DNA from: Cylindrodendrum hubeiense
Taxonomy: Eukaryota; Ascomycota; Sordariomycetes; Hypocreales; Nectriaceae
Assembly (NCBI GenBank): GCA_014621425.1
Contig: JAANBB010000009.1
Coordinates: forward strand, 310,001-374,000
Reading direction: 5' to 3'
DNA length: 64,000 nucleotides
Below the pieces are notes generated by a model. The model did not search any database and was not told the DNA's origin. It saw nothing but the letters and a program-made list of their open reading frames with translations. Positions within the stretch are counted from its first letter, which is position 1; each line of letters opens with the position of its first letter. Made by a program: the position numbers and the translations under genes. Positions 11,769-23,721 of the stretch are shown here, one piece after another.

Positions 11769-13121
11769 TTAGACACACCAGCGCTCGACATGCACGCCCT
11801 GGACACGGTCGAGGACGTCAAAGTCTAGGCCGTCCTGGCGGAAGGCGATGATGACCATGTCGAACTTGTGCTCCAGCGACTCGACGGTCCAGTCGCTCTC
11901 GGCCAGCCGGGCGATCTGAGGCACCGCCTCTTGCTTCACCAACGGGTCCGCCCAGGCGACGTCGACCTTGTTCGTCAAGACCAGGCTCTTGGCCAGCTCC
12001 AGCCCAGGGGAGTTGGCCAGATGCGACTGCCCGCGCTTGAAGCCGATGCCCACAACGAGCACCCGCGGCCGCAAGCCGTCGCGTGCCTCGGCATATAGGC
12101 GGTCGACAGCACGCTGCGCGACAGCAGCAGGACGTGCTGTCATCTTCTCCGCCGCCGTCTGGAGGAGCGGAAAGGGGCTGTTGGAGAGGAGATACCACGG
12201 GTTGACCGGGATACAGTGTCCGCCCACGCCGAGGCCCGGTGAAAAGGGCATGTAGCCAAAGGGCTTGGTGGATGCAGCGCGGCAGACCTCAAACGGATCG
12301 ATGTTGTGCCCGAGACAAGCATCGGCCATCTCGTTGGCATAGGCGATGCAGACCATTCGCTGACAGTTCTCGTACAGCTTCATCATCTCAGCAACCTCTG
12401 GCCGTGAGACGGGCACCACCTGGTCAAAGGACTGGGAATAAAGTCGGATGATGGCATCAAGTGATCCGGGGACAACATCATCGAGACCAGAGACGACTTT
12501 GGGGATAGCATGGGCAGGTGGCTCAACTCGACCAGGATCAACGCGCTCTGGAGACATGCCGGCAAAGTATCCGCGCTCTTTGGCGAGCGGTCCAAGCAGC
12601 TCTCGGGTCATGCCAACCGCCACAGAACTCTCGACCACGACGGTAGCTCCTCGACGGGCATAGAGACCGACGGCAGAGAGTGCGCTGCGAAGGTATGACG
12701 AGTCAATGGTCTTGTCCGGGAGCAACAGCGTTGGCACCGATATCAAGAAGTGAGTGGCTTCGGCAAGGTCGCGGGCCTTGGATGTAAACCGCGCTCTGCT
12801 CCCTGCCTCCTGCTTTTGTGCCAGCTGCTTGGTTCTGGCTTCCGATACGTCGAACCCCAGAACATTATAGTTATTCGAAAAGACGCTCACAAGGTGCTCG
12901 CCAACATAGCCAACACCAATGACGGCGACAAGTGGTTCTGTGTTCTTGTCGATGGAGCCCAGGGCCGGTTGAGGGAACGGATCTTCCGTCTCGGAGATCT
13001 CGCTAGGAGGGGTGATGTCGTAGTATCCTCGATCAGAGAAGCTCCATGGCTTGGAGTCAGCATCACGGGAGATCAAGGGAAGCCCCTGAGTAAGGAGACT
13101 CTGAGGGAGGAGTTGTGTCAT
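11769..13121 (-). CDS. Nucleotide-sugar 6-dehydrogenase (UDP-Glc/GDP-Man dehydrogenase family)
   Basis: A single uninterrupted frame of 450 residues from ATG 13121. The frame continues open to 13460, but that extension looks non-coding and MTQLLPQSLL is a better start. An N-terminal NAD Rossmann motif IGVGYVG lies at 68-74, a central helix carries KLYENCQRMVCIAYANE (Lys248), and the nucleophile Cys303 lies in GLGVGGHCIPVNPWYLL. The C-terminal UDP-binding domain includes VVGIGFKRGQSHLANSP. Members oxidise the C6 hydroxyl of a UDP- or GDP-sugar twice to a uronic acid. The GGHCIP-type active site is that of the UDP-HexNAc (WecC/WbpA) branch rather than classical UDP-glucose dehydrogenase, which usually has GGxCLPKD. 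The substrate is therefore inferred as a UDP-N-acetylhexosamine. Lack of introns contrasts with nearby genes. Confidence 0.88.
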   Translation of the reverse strand: MTQLLPQSLLTQGLPLISRDADSKPWSFSDRGYYDITPPSEISETEDPFPQPALGSIDKNTEPLVAVIGVGYVGEHLVSVFSNNYNVLGFDVSEARTKQLAQKQEAGSRARFTSKARDLAEATHFLISVPTLLLPDKTIDSSYLRSALSAVGLYARRGATVVVESSVAVGMTRELLGPLAKERGYFAGMSPERVDPGRVEPPAHAIPKVVSGLDDVVPGSLDAIIRLYSQSFDQVVPVSRPEVAEMMKLYENCQRMVCIAYANEMADACLGHNIDPFEVCRAASTKPFGYMPFSPGLGVGGHCIPVNPWYLLSNSPFPLLQTAAEKMTARPAAVAQRAVDRLYAEARDGLRPRVLVVGIGFKRGQSHLANSPGLELAKSLVLTNKVDVAWADPLVKQEAVPQIARLAESDWTVESLEHKFDMVIIAFRQDGLDFDVLDRVQGVHVERWCV

Positions 13122-15558
13122 GATGGAAACGATCGACGAAGGTCTGCTAACGAGTGAGGTGAGCGGTGTTCGGAATTCAACGGGGCCACGGGGCAAGATA
13201 TCAAAGACCGAAGAGCTTACGAGGGCTACAGACTTGACGGGGGGCGCAGTGACGCAGTGACTTCGTCTACGGATCACAATATAGCCAGAGACGGGGAGCG
13301 ACTTCGTGCTTTTGCCCGACTCCACGTCAGCAGCCTTGCCAAGCGGCGTCCAACAGACAGAAGGGATATCTTTTTCAATTCTTGCCCACTTCCAACCTGG
13401 CTTCAGTCCAGATGCGGTAAGAACGCCTCCCATGGGCGTGCGGCTCGAGACTATTCCCAATAGCCGTCACATACGACGTACTCAGACAGGGAGGACCTTT
13501 GTCCCAACCTGAGGAAGATGAGCCGGCCCCCCTGTGATCATCAGCCGAGCCTGTAACCGCCACCTCGTACTTGATCCGGGCCACAGGTCGAGTGTTCCTT
13601 CCGTTCGTGTCGGCTTCTTGTTTGGCAGCTGGATGCCGCGCACGAATCACGGAAGCCCAGAGGTACGGTAGCTATCCCGGACCTGGCGTGCCTGCATCAT
13701 CGAAAACCAACCCATCAGGAAGTTTCACGACGCGGCGAGGCTGTACACACCGGGTCCGGGACGAGGACAGGGGTTGATGAGAATGCTCCTCCAGGACGGT
13801 TGGCATACGCACCTAGCTGAAAGGTGCATGTCCGGGATGACTGGAGCTCGGACTGAGCGAAATTGGCGCGGGATGGGACAGCCTTGCCAGGTCAAGCAGA
13901 AGGAGTGTGATGATCCGACGGGACAAATTCTCAATACTTTGTCAACTAGACTGATCGCCGGGGGTGTTGACGGCGGTCCCGCTTCCAGATCTGCGACAGG
14001 GATTAGGACCAGGGTACTTGGATCGAGTCGACTGGCTAGGAAAGGCCTGAATCTAACCGAACCATGTTGATGTACAAGCTCCATGTACCGGTACTTTGGC
14101 GCTGTGGGCGGCCGCAACCCCCCATCCGTGGCGCCGCCCCTCCAACTCAGCCGGCCACACGTGGACGAGAACATGGCTAATTTTTACAGAGTATTGCTTA
14201 TGACGAGAATTCAGGAACAGGGTATTGTGCGGCCGCCTTGGTCATACAATGGCGTCCAACTACAGTTGCCGATTGTAGCCACTGAAGAGTTTATTTGCTG
14301 CCACCACCTGTCGGGAAGCATCATGTTTGTCAGATTCAGGGCAACATGCGATCGGAAACAATATGGTTGGGTTGGCCCGGCCGTTCGCGCCGGAAGACCG
14401 AAAGAGGCTGGTAGCACAGCAACAAATGGAGTCGTTACCTCCATGTGGTGTCATACTTGGCAGTTGAGAGAGTATTGCCCCTCTCTGACATGCATCTCCC
14501 GCCTAGACCTAGAGGATCATAGAAAACTTCCCGCTGGATGCTGACTGGGAAAACTCGAGCCGTAGGGCCTGCAGTCTGCCTGGGAGGTGTGACTGGGGTG
14601 GGTGCCATTGCCCATGCATGGACGTGCATCGCAAGTTGGGTGTTCTCTCCACAGCAGCTTGTTGCACGAAAGAAAAAGTGGGATCAATACGAATTGCCCC
14701 CGTCCACCAGTTCACCCTGCATCGACTCTGACCTGGGACAGGCCCTGTTCGGCTTCTTTTCCCAAGGAAGAAGGAAGTGGAAGCAGGGGAGCAAGTTACG
14801 CCCCCCCTCCCCCCTCAATACCTATTACCGGTGATGGGATACCAAGGCCGGTGTTCTCCTTAGGGCTGATTTTCGGGACTTAGCCTAGTCTCTCTACGGA
14901 GAAATCAGACCCAAGATCAACATTCGATGGATATCTGGCTCCACAGTGAGCTGGTTAAGGACCACTGACTGCATGTTTGGGATACAAGGTGCATGCTATA
15001 TTTGTTTTGGTGATGTGATGAATCTATCGATGACAATGATAGGTTGTAGGGTGGGCCTCGGTGACAATCCTTTCCCCCCAGCTCGCAACTCACAGCCACA
15101 ACCAACTCATGTCCACCGCGTCAGCGAAGACGCGATGGGCGACGCAGCCAGCTGACGAGGCCTTTCTTACATTGGTCCCGGGGAGAAGATAAAATCAATA
15201 GTCAAGCCCACGGCGGGATTTGGCATGGTCCCAGATGGCTTTGGCGACCAGAGCGAGAGGATGGCTGGTTATAGTTAGCCACCAGCGCCTCCCGTATTGG
15301 AGACCCCAGACCGCTTGGCCAGCACAGAACTCTTGGCTCGTTGAATTTCTCGTGTTCAGGCTGGGTAGACCATACCACAAATCTCCCCTGGTGATCTTAT
15401 TCTCCATAAGCTCAACATTATGCATATTAGCGTGGCTACGTAAATAGAGTCTTGTCCTCCGTCCAACAGTGCTAGTGCTCCCCTCACCACTCGCTTTTCC
15501 CGTCATTCGTTTTTTTGCTCGAAGTTTCTTCACGTTTCATCGACAAGTCCACGTCAAG
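13122..15558. other. Divergent spacer between dehydrogenase and deacetylase
   Basis: About 2.4 kb separating two divergent genes, so both promoters lie here. Several frames of 60-150 codons occur on both strands but show no family pattern or splice logic. No supported gene. Confidence 0.55.
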
Positions 15559-17366
15559 ATGAAGGCTGCCATGTCCACCACCCTTGCGTGCGTTGTGCTT
15601 AATGCCGGTGCGGCCCTTGCGGGCCCTGCAATGGCTGGGTATCTCGCACCGAGAAACTTTATGCTGCAAGAGCGTGCCGGCAACGAGTGTGGCGAGGGGA
15701 TTGGATCGTGCAACGCAGGATCCTGCTGCTCGGAGAGCGGCTACTGTGGCACCGAGAGCGACTACTGCGCTGGATCTGGTTGCCAGCTGGACTACAGCGA
15801 CTCCTGTGACACTTTGTAAGGCTCCCCAGGATCCGGGGGAGGTAGAGATGCGGCACAGCAGCTAACATCTGGGACACAGCTTCGGCCCCGGCGGGACGAG
15901 CACCGCGAGCATCGCGCGGACCAAGATCGGCAGCGTGCCCTATGGTGTGTTCTGCAACCCCAATGCTGTGATGCCCTCCTATCGCCGACGACTGACGGAC
16001 GAGCACAGGCAACATCGTCACCACCTGCGTCGAGTCCGGCATGATCGCACTGACCTTTGACGACGGCCCGTACACTTACACCAGTGAGATTCTGGATCTG
16101 CTGGACGAGTACGATGTCAAGGCGACCTTCATGATTGCCGGCAACAACAGGGGCAAGGGTCATATCGACGACTCGTCTCTGGACTGGCCCGGCGTGCTGC
16201 GTCGCATGTATGCCGCCGGTCATCATATTACCAGCCACACCTGGACTCACCGGAACCTTAACGAGGTCAACAGCACCATCAAGCGGTCCGAGATGATCTA
16301 CAACGAGATGGCCCTCCGCAACATCTTCGGATGGATCCCCACTTACATGCGGCCCCCTTACCTGGAGTGCAGCCCCAACTCTGGCTGCCAGGCCCTGATG
16401 AGCGAGCTCGGCTACCACGTCGTGAGCACCAACCTTGATACCAAGGACTGGGAGTATGACTCGTCGGCGTTGATCCAGAACGCCAAGGACAAGTTCAGTG
16501 CCGGCGTGTCCGCCGATCCCGACAGCCACTCGTACATCGTCCTGGCCCACGACGTGCACGAGCAGACGGTCACGAATCTGACGGCTTACATGATCACGAC
16601 GGCGCAGAACCGCGGCTACAAGCTGGTGACGGTCGGCGAGTGCCTGGGCGACCCCGTTGCGAACTGGTATCGCGCCGCTCCCAGCGGGGGCGCCTGCACG
16701 CCGACCAGCACCAGCTCAGCGGGCACCGGCGCGTCGTCGACAAGGTCCAGTTCGTCCGCCTCGGCCACGTCGACCAGCGGAGTTGTCATCTCGCCCGACC
16801 AGTCGTGCGGCGGCAGCACTGGCTACACCTGCATTGGGTCCAAGTTCGGCAACTGCTGCTCCTACTACGGTTTCTGGTAAGTATTTCTGCGCGGTGTCGC
16901 GGCCGAGTGATTCAGCCTCGTGCATTGCGCGCTGTCTTTGCCTTTTGCCTCCCCTCCCCTCCCCCCACGCTCCATGCCTTTGCCTTTGCATCCGAGAGGC
17001 CAATGCTAACGGCTTTCCCTTTTCCACAGTGGTTCTAGTGGTACCTACTGCGGTACCGGCTGCGACACCGACTTTGGCGAGTGCAACCCAACTTCGGAGG
17101 ACGTCACCGACACCACCAACGGTCTCTGCGGAGCTGCATTTGATGCCACATGCAAAAACTACGGCACTAAGACCTGCTGCTCGCAGTACGGCTTCTGGTA
17201 AGTCACATCGCCTTTGAACTCCTCGAGGCCCGGCATCGCCATCGGCGAGCGTGCCGATCTCGCCTCCCTAACTGCAGCATTGCTAACTGAGCATTTCTCC
17301 TCCAGTGGAAGCAGCAGCACGCACTGCGGCACTGGCTGCCAGAAAGGCTTTGGAACCTGTAACTGA
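15559..17366 (+). CDS. Secreted polysaccharide (chitin) deacetylase with three CBM18 modules
   Basis: Exons 15559-15815, 15880-15944, 16019-16877, 17030-17197 and 17306-17366 encode 469 residues. A signal peptide (MKAAMSTTLACVVLNAGAAL) is followed by a cysteine-rich hevein-like CBM18 (about 40-80), then a NodB/CE4 deacetylase domain (about 118-310), a Ser/Thr-rich linker, and two more CBM18 modules ending at the stop. CE4 motifs are complete: TFDDGPY (Asp125/Asp126), SHTWTH metal histidines (184, 188), MRPPYLEC (Arg222), DTKDWEYD, and LAHDVHE (His288). The enzyme removes N-acetyl groups from chitin or chitooligomers in the wall or outside the cell; CBM18 modules bind chitin. The two C-terminal modules each have an intron splitting the same Cys codon. 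It lies between the nucleotide-sugar dehydrogenase and a GT2 synthase. Confidence 0.93.
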
Positions 17367-18430
17367 GACACGCCGACGGTGCTTGTCTTTGCTAGCGCCC
17401 TTGGCGTCTGTATGTCGAACCTCTTTCTTAGATTCGCTTCTCCAGGACGGGCTTGGCTTGCGGGAGGCCGGTGGCGCCACCCAGATCGCGGGCCACGGGA
17501 TTAATGGGAAGGAAATATGGAGAATATGGATACTTGGCGATCGTCGTTCCTCTTGGCTCTCGGCTCTTGGGGCGCCTGGCTCCTGTCCCGACAGGTCGAG
17601 CCGGACCATAGCGCGAGAAACCAGCTCAATCTTAGTTTTAATACCAATGCCCTCGTGCTTAACCTCGTGTTTCAGATTCATTGTTCGCGGAACGTGCCCG
17701 AATAGGCTAGAGATAGAGCCCGCGACGCCTGGGCCAACTGGGGGTTCGGGGTGACTATTCCCGTAGTGCGTATTCGTAGTAGTGCCCGTCAGTTAGGTCG
17801 ATGCCCCATCACGGCTCCATGGCGGCCCCATCCCGCCTAAGTTTTTATTCCTCCGATCCTTGCTCGCTTCCCCGCTTATCGGACTTATCAGACGGTCGGT
17901 GCCAAGCCAGCAGTAAGTCTCACTGCTCGCTGAGTCCACTGTGAGTCAATGGCGATTGCGCCAGGCAGGGGAATCCATACAAAGCTTCAGGTGAATGGGA
18001 GCTGCACTCGAGATGCAAGAGGTCACATTAGCCTGGCTGGATATACATAGACACGACAGCGTCACGTCGCACAGGCGGGAAACTAAGGGTTGAAGCCCCA
18101 TCCACCAAACGCCATACGCCCTTTGCCTTTTACCTCTGGCCGCCAACCCTGCTTTGTGGCAAAAAACACGCCATTCTGCGTGAGGCTCTTGGCTTCTTCG
18201 TATGGACGAGGAGCTTGCCCGTATTCCCACGTGTGATGCAACGTGTGTGCCCCCATCCTGCCCCCCTCATCTGCCCACGCTCCCAAAATAGGGCTTTCGT
18301 GCAGATCGGGATGGAGCCGGAGAGCCACGACCAACCACCGAGCAAACCAGTTCCGCCCGCCAATCCACAGGCAGACTCTTACACCCAACGACGGCCCTGT
18401 ACGCGGAGACAGCGCTCACGGGCATCCACG

Positions 18431-18465
18431 CGCACACACACACACATACACACGCACACGCACGC
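18431..18465. repeat. CA-rich microsatellite
   Basis: A run of CA dinucleotides interrupted by single substitutions. Confidence 0.9.
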
Positions 18466-18748
18466 AAAACGACACGCGCAGGATGGACAGGCACCCGCCC
18501 AATCAGCCCGCCAAGCGACGCCGCTGATCCTTCGGATACGGGAACAAGGAGGGGACGGACCCGACAGCAGAGAATTCTGTGCAAGGGCAGCCGTGCTCGG
18601 GACTCACTCCGGATGACGGGAGACGGATTCGACCTGTACATTTGATGCAAGGCGGCGACTGTCAGATTGTGCAAATGTAGGAACAAATGTAGGAACGGGG
18701 CCAACGCGACCGCAATTGCAGGGCCGCGAGGCCCCCCGTGCAACCCTC

Positions 18749-18776
18749 GAGCCGTGAGCCGTGAGCCGTGAGCCGT
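18749..18776. repeat. GAGCCGT x4 tandem repeat
   Basis: Four perfect 7-bp copies of GAGCCGT. Confidence 0.9.
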
Positions 18777-21255
18777 GTGGCATGGGCAATGGCACGGGCA
18801 ATGGCATGACGAGGCGCGGCGGCATCACAGGAAAACATCATTTCATTGAGCAATCCCGTCAAGCCTCCCCATGTAGGCCATGTAGGGCGTTCTGCGTCTT
18901 GGCTGATGACAGCCGTGCGGCTCGAGTCTCGACTGCCTCTCTCGGCCGGTTTTCAGCTGTCCACCGCACTCTGTAACATACTATTCTCATCTGCCGGTGG
19001 GGAGGCGAGCGGAGGCGAGGGGGGAGGCTCCTACCAGGCGTAGAGGGCGACAGAGACGAGGCCCAGGTGGGGATGCCCAGGTGGGGATAGCTGCTACCCG
19101 TCGAGCAGCTCCGTCTAGATCCCCGTCATCGACCCCGGTCTGCGGGTGCCCCGGTCTTGCTCCAGCTTGCTCCAACTTGCTCCCTGCGCTCATCCTTGGA
19201 CGGCGCGGGGGGGCTCCCCGGTCGGTGGCGCATGGGTTGACGGTGGGTTGACGGTCGTTGGCTTCCAGACGCTCGAGGGTGCGCTCACGTCCCGCCTGGT
19301 GGCTGCTGGAATGGCTGTTGTAAGCACTGTAAGGGAGGACTGCTTGTACGCGTACTGGTACCTGGAGCTGGACCTGTACCTGTACATGCTCGACACGAAC
19401 CCCTGTGCATGGTCCTGCAAGGCCCGGGGGAGGATCCATCGCGGGCTGGGCGCCACTTCTCGACGCTGACGACAGACACAGGACGTCCATTTCCAAGCGT
19501 GATCCACTGTTGCTTTTCTCGCCAACGACAACCGCGCAACCTTGCTCGGCCGAGCTGCGTGGCCTGTCATCTGCGTCCTCGGCCTCAGTGATCACGCCTT
19601 GGCGGTCTATTGCCTTGGATGATGAGGTGCTGGGACGCCGGCTTGCATATCGCATCTGATAGTCCAGCTGAGGGCACAACCGATGTCACCGTGTGCTTCT
19701 GCTCTGCACGATGGCTGGCTGGCTTCTCACTATGCAACAGCTCGGGCTGCATCGTCGGCTTGGGCTGACAGGACAGGGCTTTACAGGTGGTTCCGCCGAT
19801 GCGGGACTAGAACACCACCACCACCCATGGCCGCGGGCATCGTAGCATCGCCGCTGGCGACCCCTGGCGCGAGTGCTGAGGCCCGCCTCCCCTCACCTTG
19901 AGCTCCCGCGATCACGAATCTGGGTGCATCAAGTCAGCAAGTGCCAAGCGGTGCAGTGCCAAGAGGTGCAGGTCGATTCGCCATATGCTTGTCAGATGTG
20001 GGCATACCGCCACCCACGTATCGACCACCGCGCTTGTGTTAGCGAGGAGGCCATCACCGATGCCAATATTGAACACGTCTGTTGGTATTGTTCGATCCGC
20101 GGCGGCAAGACGGCACAACGAACAAAGCACACAACCGCTGCTAAACTCTCCGGGGCTAGCTTGATGGAGATGGGGGGCTCTGGCCGCGTAGTCGTTGCTT
20201 ATGAAAAGATATGTAGTTGAGAGGCGAGGATGGATGAACCCAGGGTGCAAATATCGAAGTGAGCGGGTAGCACCGACGCGGCTTGTTTTCTCCGTCGTGG
20301 ACCAACAGGAACCCGGCCAGGCCAGGACCCATTGCTGTTTCCGTGTCGATCCCTGCTGTTTCGATGATTTTCCAGGCCCAAAGAGTGTTCGTCGGCAGAT
20401 CGACTGGGGATCCCGGAAATGCGGTCAAAAATATTCGACCTCACGCCGACCTTTTGATGTATCGCGTCCACGTTGGCCGGGCCACAGTCGTGATTCGAAA
20501 GTACGGGATACCTCGCCGTCTAGCTTTCCACATCCGTCCGTGTAGGAGGATTATTGTACCCAACGGGACCCGCTGAATAAACCCATGCCGTCCAACAGCC
20601 TGAAATCACCTCGTAGCGACCCCCTGCCCGCGCACAGAAGCGTGAGGAAAGATGGCTGACGGCGTCAAACAGCGGCTGCCATGTCTCCCCCCCCGGGGGC
20701 GTGTGCGAGCCTCCGCCGCATCGCCCATCTCGCCATCATGATTCCCCAAGCGCTATTTGCCCCGTGGCGCGAGGGACAGCAGTATGCAGCACCAGTTCCC
20801 ACCAGTCACGGCGCCCAACCCCTGCCGGGCCTGGGGAGCACGGAGCTGAGCGTTCGTATTAGGCGGCCGGGCGATGGGTGTGATGCGCTGTCGTGCTATG
20901 TGCCGGGGCCATCTCGAAGGGGCCTCTTTTTGCTGATGAAGCCGGTGCAATGGTTCTCGTCGAGGCGCCCCGAGCGGGGACTGGGTTGGGAGTATTGCAA
21001 GGACCTGGCCTTGCAGGATCGCGAGCCCGTCGAGCACAAAAAAAAAGTCTTTTTGCTTGGCCGGGGCCGTTGCCTTGCTCCGCGCTCCCAGATCCTGCTA
21101 TAGCTTCGCTCTCCCCCGGTTTCCTTTCCCTTCTTCCCTTGCTGCTCACCCCCGTCACTCGCTCGAGTTTAATCCCCGTCTGGCCAGAGGGTATCCTTCC
21201 CCAGTCGTATATTGCGACCCTGCCCATCGTTGCTGCTACTGTCGTTCCGAACTTC

Positions 21256-21302
21256 TGTCGTTGTTGTTATCGTTGTCGTCGTCGTTATCGTCGTCGTCGT
21301 TG
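21256..21302. repeat. GTC/GTT trinucleotide repeat in 5' leader region
   Basis: An imperfect run of GTC, GTT and ATC triplets about 230 bp before the synthase ATG. Confidence 0.85.
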
Positions 21303-21531
21303 ACTCTTGTGTCGTCCCAGTCCTGTCCTGTCCCGGTCCTGTCCTGCCACGCACACATATCCCCCTTCCCTCGCCGACATCCTCCGGCTTTTTGCTTCCC
21401 TTAGCATAGCTATTCGTTGCTGTGCTCTGTGAGGGGCTGGACCTCAACCAGCGGCGAGCTGCTTGTGTCCTTGCGAGGCGCATCTTCGTCCGCCTATATA
21501 CCTCGACCACTTGGCCGGTGCCATCATCGCA

Positions 21532-23721
21532 ATGAGCCCTCCGCGTATATCAACCCCCAATGGGGAATCAGCTGCGTCCTCCTCTGAACGGGTTAATGGT
21601 GTCGAGCGCAATGGTCCTCCGGTTTCCTTCCAGCCGCCTAGCCAGTATCAACTGCGACCCAGTGGCCACACCTCCCGAGACTCGGTGCGTATCCCCTTTT
21701 TCTTCCATAGCTCAGCTTCGGTGCTGCGTGTCACGAGTCATCGCTAACATTGTTCCAGTCTGTGATCCGGGGTATCAATGGCAGCTTCGCGCCGGGCGCG
21801 CAAACGCCGCGGTCAGGCGTCACCCACGCCTCCTGGTTGTCACAGGGTGTCGACTCGAACCTGTCCTTCACGTCATCTGTCCAACAAGAAGAGGCCAAGC
21901 TGCGATGGGACTCGGATGAGGAGCTCAAGAAGATGTCCAAGGAGGTTCTCCGCATCCAGAAATGGGCTCTCATCTCCGGTCTCATGATCATCAATGGCGC
22001 CCTCATTTATGTCGGATACCAGTACAACCAAAAGGTGTACTACTTCTTCCTGGTCCTCCTCAGCTCCAACACCATGCTCCAAGCGGGCATGTGTATCTGC
22101 ATCCTCCTACACTGGTTCATCACTCATGTGCTGCTGTTCTGGTGGAAACGTAAGGAGAATATCCCCGCGACGCCCGAGAAGATGGTCATGCTGCTGCCCT
22201 GTTACAATGAGACGTATGATGAGCTGCGTCGTTCTCTCGATTCGTTGATTAGCCAGAAAAACATCGACGACCACCCCCGCGTCATCTTCATCGTCGTCGA
22301 CGGCGATGTCCGTGGCCCGGGTATGGAGAAGACCACGCAGGGCTACCTTCTTGAGGACATCCTGGAGCCCGGCCCATCTCGGCACTTCGAAAACGGATAC
22401 CGTGCTCGCGACGGCTTGTTCATGCCCGTCAAGACCCAGACCGGCTTCTATAAGGGCATTCCGTACGTCTTCGTCGGCAAGCGCTACAACCAGGGTAAGC
22501 GCGACAGCCTGTGCTTCGCTCGTTCGTTCCTGTACCACTTTAAGCAGCGCTCTGAGAACACCGTCACCATGTTCAACAACGAGCTCTTCGAGTACCTCGG
22601 CAACAACTTCGTCCAGGGCGGTGTTGAAAACATCGACTACCTCGCGGGCATGGATGCCGATACCGTCTTCGATGACTACTGTATCTGGGAGATGATCAAG
22701 GAGATCCGAAAGGAACCCAAGGTCGTCGGTGTCTGCGGTCACGTCTGTGTTGATTACGACGGCCACAACTGGGGCTGGTGGTCATTGTACCAATCGGTCG
22801 AGTACTCCCAAACCCAAGGCCTCCGTCGCATGTTCCAGTCGCGCATTACTGGCAAGGTCAATTGTCTTCCCGGCTGCTGTCAGCTTATCCGCGTCGACGA
22901 GGCCACCTTTGGTGATTCGGTCCTCCGTGAGCGCTTCGGCTACTGCCCCAAGCCCAACGACATCATGACGCAGCACATCATGGGCAACTACTCCGAGGAC
23001 AGCATCCACGCGTCTATCATCTTCAGTCTCTTCCCCGGCAAGTACACGGCGCAGGCCCTTCGCGCAAAGGCCTTCACCATCGTCCCCCAGAACTGGAAGG
23101 TGTTCCTGTCGCAGCGCAAGCGTTGGGCGCTCGGTAGCATCTCCAACGAGTTCGTCATGATTTTCCGACCGGGCATCATCCTCATCGAGCGACTGCAGAG
23201 CATCGTGGCCGTCATCACGTGGGCCATCACGCCCTTCATCATCGCGGCGTTTGTCGAGCTCATCATCGTCTTCGCAAAGCGAGGCAAGGAGGTCATGTCT
23301 GACCCCGTTTTCCTGGGCCTGATCTGTGTTTTGTTCTTCCGCTACGTAAGTACCAACCGTCCTTCTTCTTGGCCCAAGCGGTCTATTGCGGTCCATTCCA
23401 GTCTAGACTCAGTCGTGGCGGGTGGGCCGCCCTACCATTGCCGCGCTGCCAAGCTTAAACGCGTCTTGTGGCTGACCTGAAAATCACTAGGTTTACTCGT
23501 TCTGCATTGGCTTCTGGTTGCCACGAAACAAGCTCGAGGCCATGCAATATTTTGTGGGCTTCTTCCTCCACATCCTGACATCTCCCTTTGTGAACATCAT
23601 CGTCTTGGTATACTCTCTCTTCCACTCCGACGACTTCAAGTGGGGCAAGACCCGCGAGGTCATCAAGGGTGACAACGAAAAGGACGGCGGCGACGAGTTT
23701 GGTGGCCGCGGCACCCACTAA
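21532..23721 (+). CDS. Chitin-synthase-like GT2 glycosyltransferase (division III type)
   Basis: Exons 21532-21684, 21759-23345 and 23491-23721 encode 656 residues. The start MSPPRISTPNG lies after a C/T-rich leader; an in-frame ATG at 21463 is less likely. Two membrane spans follow the polar N terminus (about 120-180), then a GT2 catalytic domain with VVDGD (230-234), GMDADTVFDD (Asp350/Asp352), a CLPGCCQLIR loop, SED (Glu464/Asp465) and QRKRW (503-507). Further membrane spans close the protein. The QxxRW and DxD signature places it with processive beta-glycan synthases of the Chitin_synth_2 family, closest to motorless division III chitin synthases (class VI/VII-like). It should polymerise GlcNAc, or a related UDP-sugar, across the plasma membrane. 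No myosin head or cytochrome-b5 domain is present. The product could differ from plain chitin given its neighbours. Confidence 0.9.

Larger units (their letters stand above)
17367..21531. other. Long gene-poor spacer before the GT2 synthase
   Basis: About 4.2 kb with no convincing gene. Many GC-rich frames up to 230 codons are open but are low-complexity, show no motif and have no sensible splicing. The interval carries CA-rich, GAGCCGT and GTC repeats. From about 21100 to 21531 it becomes C/T-rich, as expected for a fungal promoter and 5' leader of the synthase. Confidence 0.55.

Noticed and set aside
13122..13460. N-terminal extension of the dehydrogenase to 13460
   Set aside because: The extra 113 residues do not resemble the family and lie in probable leader sequence; the ATG at 13121 fits the usual length.
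18987..19679. 230-codon minus-strand frame
   Set aside because: Low-complexity, Arg/Pro/Gln-rich translation in GC-rich sequence, no motif and no splice partners.
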